Assembly: GCA_039805905.1 (NCBI GenBank)
Contig: JBDIVM010000011.1
Span: 74,640-138,639, forward strand
Direction: 5' to 3'
Length of the DNA: 64,000 nucleotides
Source: Thermohalobaculum sp039805905
Lineage (GTDB): Bacteria; Pseudomonadota; Alphaproteobacteria; Rhodobacterales; Rhodobacteraceae
Shown: positions 60,868-64,000 of the stretch, in pieces
How positions within the stretch are numbered: position 1 is the stretch's first letter
How the letters are laid out: every line of letters starts with the position of its first letter
Program-made: the position numbers and the translations under genes
Notes under the pieces: model-generated
Told to the model about the DNA's origin: nothing
The model's database searches: none
What the model saw: the letters and a program-made list of their open reading frames with translations, nothing else

Positions 60868-63213
60868 TCAGCGCCGCCGGCCCTTCGGCGGCAGCGCCCC
60901 CCGGACCGGCGCGCGCCGGGCTCCGGAAGGCTTCCGCGCTCCTCGGGCGCCACCTGCCGGAGCCAGCGCCTCGGGCCGCGACATGATCTCGGTGACCCCG
61001 TTGACTGCGGTCGCCAGACCCAAGGGCCGCTCGACGCCGAAAAGATCGGCAACCGTGCCCAGCCGGTCCGCCGCCAGACCGGTGAGCGCGCCCGGCGCCC
61101 CGAGCACCTCCCGCAACATCGCGAAGGCCTCATGGCGACGCTCCGCGTCGGTCGGCAGCAGGTCCGGCAGCGCAGCCAGCGCCGCCTCCTCGTCGATCAG
61201 AAGCATGAAGTACTGTTCGCGGACCATCGCCTTGAATTCGGCCAGACTCATCGTCTGCGCACCGCTCTGTGCGCGGCGCATCCGGCGCAGCGCCTCGAAG
61301 CCACGCTCATCCGCGCCGCCGCGCGCCATACCGACATAGACCATCGCGCGGACGAGTGCCTCGACGGGACCGCCGCAGGTGATACGCGCCTTCAGCTCCG
61401 CGACCCGGGTCTCGACCAGCATCCGGTGCAGCATGCTCTTGGCCGGCTTCCGCGGCGGGCGGGCCGACCTGCGATCGATCCCCAGCGCCGCCTGCAGAAC
61501 GGGCGAGCCGTAGATGGCATGGAACGTGCTTTCGGCCGCCCGCTCCATCGACTCCCGCCAGCCATCGAGACTGTCCTCGATCGCACCGGATATCTGCTCC
61601 TGCAGCCTCAGGAACACGTTCTCTTTCGCAGCGGGCCGGCGCTGCCCGCGCACATGCTCGGCCGCGTCCCGGACCCAGCCCATCACCGGGTTGGTCGAGG
61701 CAAGGAGCTCGTACTGGAGGCGCAGCGGATGCATCGCCCGGGATGCTTCGGCCATCGCGGGGGTGACCGCGGCGCGCACCGCCGGCTGGAGCCAGGCGCG
61801 ATAGAGCGCGAGGTTGATCTCCGAGAGCCGGGCGGCCGCAGCAAAACGGCGCTCGTCCTCGAGGGAATTGCTGCCGAGGGCGCGGATGTCGTCAAGCGTG
61901 CGCGTCTCGCACCGCATAATCCATTCACCGCCGACGAGGTCGGAATCCCCGGCCGCTTCGCCCTTCGGATCGAGCACCGCCTCGTAGAGCCCCGGCGGCA
62001 GCACGTCGATCAGGTCTATGTTGCTGGCGAACTCGTCATGCTCCTTTCTCGCGACGCCGGCAGAGACGAAGATGCCGAGATGCCCGGCCTTCTCGTGTAC
62101 TGCGTAGACGATGGTCTGGCCGTGCTGGCGGATCTCGTCGACACTGTCGTAGAGGTCGAGGATCCAGCCGAGCGCCTGCTGCGGGGGCGTGACGTTGTCG
62201 CCCTTCGAGCAGAAGACGACGATCGGCGAGCGTATGTTGCGCAGGTCGACGGCGACCCCGTCCGACGTCCGGATCTCGCCCGCCGCCAGCTTGTTGCCGA
62301 CGAAGAGCTCGTCGACGATGAACTGCATCTCCTCGGCGTTCAGCGTCACATGGCCGCCCCACCAGCGTTCGAACCCGAGATAGCGGGACGCCTCGGTGTC
62401 GATCCTGGAGTAGAGGTTGTACTGCTTGGTCCAGAGCGTGTTGGCGGGGTTCTGGTTCTCGAAATTCTGCACCAGCCAGGCGCCGTCGAACTTGCCCTGC
62501 CCGAGATCACCGGTCAGCGCGGTCAGCCAGCTGCCGCCGAGGAGCCCGCCCGAATAGCGCATCGGGTTCACGCCCCGGACCCCCGCCCAATAGGACAGCG
62601 GCGATCCCGCGAGGATGACCGGGCCGAACAGCTCGGGCCTCAGCGCCGCAAGGATCATCACCGCCCAGCCGGCCTGGCAATTGCCGATCACGCAGGGCTT
62701 GCCGTCTGCCTGCGGGTGCCGGGCGATCACCGTTTCCAGGAACACCGCCTCGGCGCGCGCGACGTCCTCGATGGTCTGGCCCGGCATCGGCTCGGGCAGG
62801 AAACCGATGAAGTAGCAGGGATGTCCGGCCTTCAGGGCGACCCCGATCTCGCTGTCGGCCTTGAAGCCGCCGATACCGGGCCCGTGCCCGGCGCGCGGAT
62901 CGACGACAACGAAGGGCCGCTTCAAGGCATCGATCGTTACGCCGTCCGGCGGCACGATGCGGACAAGCCCGTAGTTCACCGGCCGGTCGAGCGTGCGCCC
63001 GTCACAGACCAGCTCCCCCTCGTAGCTCAGCACGTGCGGCGCGGTTTCGGCCGCATGCTCGCGGTACTGGTCGCCGCGCTGGCGCATCACGTCTAGGAAG
63101 AGCAGCCAGCGCTGCAAGGCATCCACCGCGTAGTCGGCGGCATCGGTCATGGTCGCGAGCGGGATCGACCGGAGCCGGGAACCCTCTGCCGTGACGTCGA
63201 TCGTCCTGGGCAT
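60868..63213 (-). CDS. DUF3141 protein, PhaC-like alpha/beta hydrolase
   Basis: The 781-residue protein has an alpha/beta-hydrolase core in residues about 95-420 with the polyester-synthase-like nucleophile loop G-N-C179-Q-A-G, and later VVFCSKGDNVTPP (aspartate) and HEKAGHLGIF (histidine). This recalls class-I PhaC. The C-terminal 400 residues are helical and basic at the end. DUF3141 genes often accompany pta-ackA-fabI in alphaproteobacteria; the substrate is unknown. The ATG at 63213 has GGAG upstream; the frame continuing to 63321 crosses the promoter. A 150-bp gap separates it from pta. Confidence 0.85.
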   Translation of the reverse strand: MPRTIDVTAEGSRLRSIPLATMTDAADYAVDALQRWLLFLDVMRQRGDQYREHAAETAPHVLSYEGELVCDGRTLDRPVNYGLVRIVPPDGVTIDALKRPFVVVDPRAGHGPGIGGFKADSEIGVALKAGHPCYFIGFLPEPMPGQTIEDVARAEAVFLETVIARHPQADGKPCVIGNCQAGWAVMILAALRPELFGPVILAGSPLSYWAGVRGVNPMRYSGGLLGGSWLTALTGDLGQGKFDGAWLVQNFENQNPANTLWTKQYNLYSRIDTEASRYLGFERWWGGHVTLNAEEMQFIVDELFVGNKLAAGEIRTSDGVAVDLRNIRSPIVVFCSKGDNVTPPQQALGWILDLYDSVDEIRQHGQTIVYAVHEKAGHLGIFVSAGVARKEHDEFASNIDLIDVLPPGLYEAVLDPKGEAAGDSDLVGGEWIMRCETRTLDDIRALGSNSLEDERRFAAAARLSEINLALYRAWLQPAVRAAVTPAMAEASRAMHPLRLQYELLASTNPVMGWVRDAAEHVRGQRRPAAKENVFLRLQEQISGAIEDSLDGWRESMERAAESTFHAIYGSPVLQAALGIDRRSARPPRKPAKSMLHRMLVETRVAELKARITCGGPVEALVRAMVYVGMARGGADERGFEALRRMRRAQSGAQTMSLAEFKAMVREQYFMLLIDEEAALAALPDLLPTDAERRHEAFAMLREVLGAPGALTGLAADRLGTVADLFGVERPLGLATAVNGVTEIMSRPEALAPAGGARGARKPSGARRAPVRGALPPKGRRR

Positions 63214-63291
63214 TGCTGCAATCTCCAAATGCGGCCCCCGAATCGGCGGGGCGCCGGTCACTCCGATACCGCAGATGCAAGATCGTGGCCA

Positions 63292-63305
63292 TTGACACCG
63301 ATCAA
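63292..63305. promoter_or_regulatory. FNR/FnrL-type box in the divergent promoter region
   Basis: TTGACACCGATCAA at 63292-63305 is a full match to the half-site pair TTGAC-N4-ATCAA bound by FNR/FnrL/AadR-type regulators. It lies 78 bp upstream of the DUF3141 ATG (the box's near end to 63213) and 127 bp upstream of the gene at 63432. A possible -35/-10 pair for the rightward gene, TTGACA (63292-63297) and AATTCA (63315-63320) with a 17-bp spacer, overlaps the box, so binding could repress the right gene and activate the left one. Confidence 0.6.
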
Positions 63306-63431
63306 GGCAGGACGAATTCATTTCGATACCGTCTTCGGTGGGTCCGCGGGCCGGCGATGCAATGCCGTCGCGGCGTACGGACCGGGAAGGTCAACCCCGT
63401 TCCCCGGGAATTTCTGGAGGTCGCTAAGCAT

Positions 63432-63890
63432 ATGACAGAGAAGAAACCGGAACCCGCGACGGCTGCTGTTCCGAGCGCCAAGGATCTGCGCATGGCGATG
63501 CTCGAGAAGCAGATGGCGGAGATGCAGAAGCAGCAGAAGGCCCGCGAGATCGAGGAGAAGAAGCGGGCGGACTTCGCCGAGAAGTTCCTGAAGGAGGACA
63601 TCACCGAGGAAGAGCGGGCGATGATCCGCAGGCTGGTGAACAGCGCCGTCGCCAATGGCCGGTTCGAGGTGATGGTGTATAGCTTTCCCTGCAGTCTCAC
63701 CACCGACAATGGTCGCGCCATCAACAACAACGATCCGAACTGGCCCGCGACCCTCAAGGGCAAGGCAAAGCAGTTCTACGAGCGCTACAAGGATGCCGCT
63801 CAGCCCCAGGGCTACAGGCTCAAGGCAATGATCGTGAGTTTCCCTGGCGGGATACCGGGCGATGTCGGGTTCTTCCTGAACTGGGAATAG
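63432..63890 (+). CDS. Hypothetical protein with N-terminal coiled coil
   Basis: The 152-residue protein has a charged, probably coiled-coil N-terminal third (residues about 18-58: RMAMLEKQMAEMQKQQKAR and EEKKRADFAEKF), followed by a compact domain, DITEEERAMIRRLVNSAVANG, VMVYSFPCSLTTDNGRAINN and LKAMIVSFPGGIPGDVGFFLNWE, that looks folded and conserved but matches no family I can name. GGAGGT is 9 bp before the ATG, giving a confident start. It diverges from the DUF3141 gene across the FNR-type box and could be co-regulated with it. Confidence 0.75.
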   Translation: MTEKKPEPATAAVPSAKDLRMAMLEKQMAEMQKQQKAREIEEKKRADFAEKFLKEDITEEERAMIRRLVNSAVANGRFEVMVYSFPCSLTTDNGRAINNNDPNWPATLKGKAKQFYERYKDAAQPQGYRLKAMIVSFPGGIPGDVGFFLNWE

Positions 63891-63961
63891 CCGGCCCGCC
63901 GCCATCCGGCGTGGCGACCGCACCCGCCGGATACCGGGCGGGCAAGGGGCCGCCGCGCCGG

Positions 63962-64000
63962 TCATGCGACCGTGCGGAAAACTATGGTCCGCCTGCCTCC
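63962..64000 (-). CDS. Possible 3' end of a gene entering from the right edge
   Basis: On the minus strand the last 13 codons in one frame read GGRRTIVFRTVA and then TGA (63962-63964). This would be the end of a gene outside the window, convergent with the hypothetical gene at 63432. The evidence is only an open frame and a stop, so the call is weak. Confidence 0.25.
   Translation of the reverse strand, partial: GGRRTIVFRTVA

Overview
This window is high-GC DNA from an alphaproteobacterium, most likely Rhodobacterales. The evidence is the pairing of divergent purD and xseA, the xerD / small membrane protein / aroK / aroB / CorC-type block, a DUF3305/DUF3306 formate dehydrogenase locus, and heavy use of translationally coupled ATGA or GTGA junctions. 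I see no tRNA, rRNA, insertion sequence, prophage or CRISPR array.

Region 1 (1-25050) is a large cobalamin (B12) locus. It holds corrin-ring genes (cobA, cbiX, cobI, a cbiG-cobJ fusion, cobM, cbiD, cobK, cobL, a cobH fusion, cobB), cobN, cobO, cbiB, bluB, cobW and the start of cobT, plus cobalt uptake genes (a CbiM-like permease and cbtBA). Each uptake unit is preceded by a cobalamin riboswitch. The two riboswitches are near-identical tandem copies exactly 1070 bp apart. The locus mixes genes usually assigned to early cobalt insertion (CbiX, CbiD, CbiG) with late/aerobic-route genes (CobN, BluB). It also carries several uncharacterised passengers: DUF1636 and DUF6732 proteins, an N-terminal domain on CobH, two DMSP-lyase-like cupins bracketing cobO (one fused to a GNAT domain), and a separate GNAT.

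Region 2 (25050-40695) is a periplasmic, membrane-anchored formate dehydrogenase locus. A minus-strand operon runs DUF3305, DUF3306, TorD chaperone, small Tat-target protein, alpha, beta and gamma subunits, a WD40/cytochrome c protein, a tiny membrane protein and a PP2C phosphatase, then couples into cbiB. A plus-strand partner operon encodes a polyferredoxin, DUF6494, an Mrp-type ATPase, a biotin/lipoate ligase-like protein and DUF6505. An unrelated ATP-grasp gene sits between the two.

Region 3 (40932-57375) is mixed. It contains three TadE/TadG-like genes without other Tad machinery, an aminotransferase, two genes resembling L-fuconate catabolism, a TPR protein, a CYTH-CHAD triphosphatase, purD and xseA, DUF1330 and arsC, a CorC/CNNM protein, xerD, aroK and aroB, and a DsrE-family gene broken by a frameshift.

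Region 4 (57767-63890) is a minus-strand fabI-ackA-pta-DUF3141 group whose divergent promoter contains a perfect FNR-type box. A conserved-looking hypothetical gene lies on the other side of that promoter. The unit probably belongs to low-oxygen acetate/acyl metabolism.
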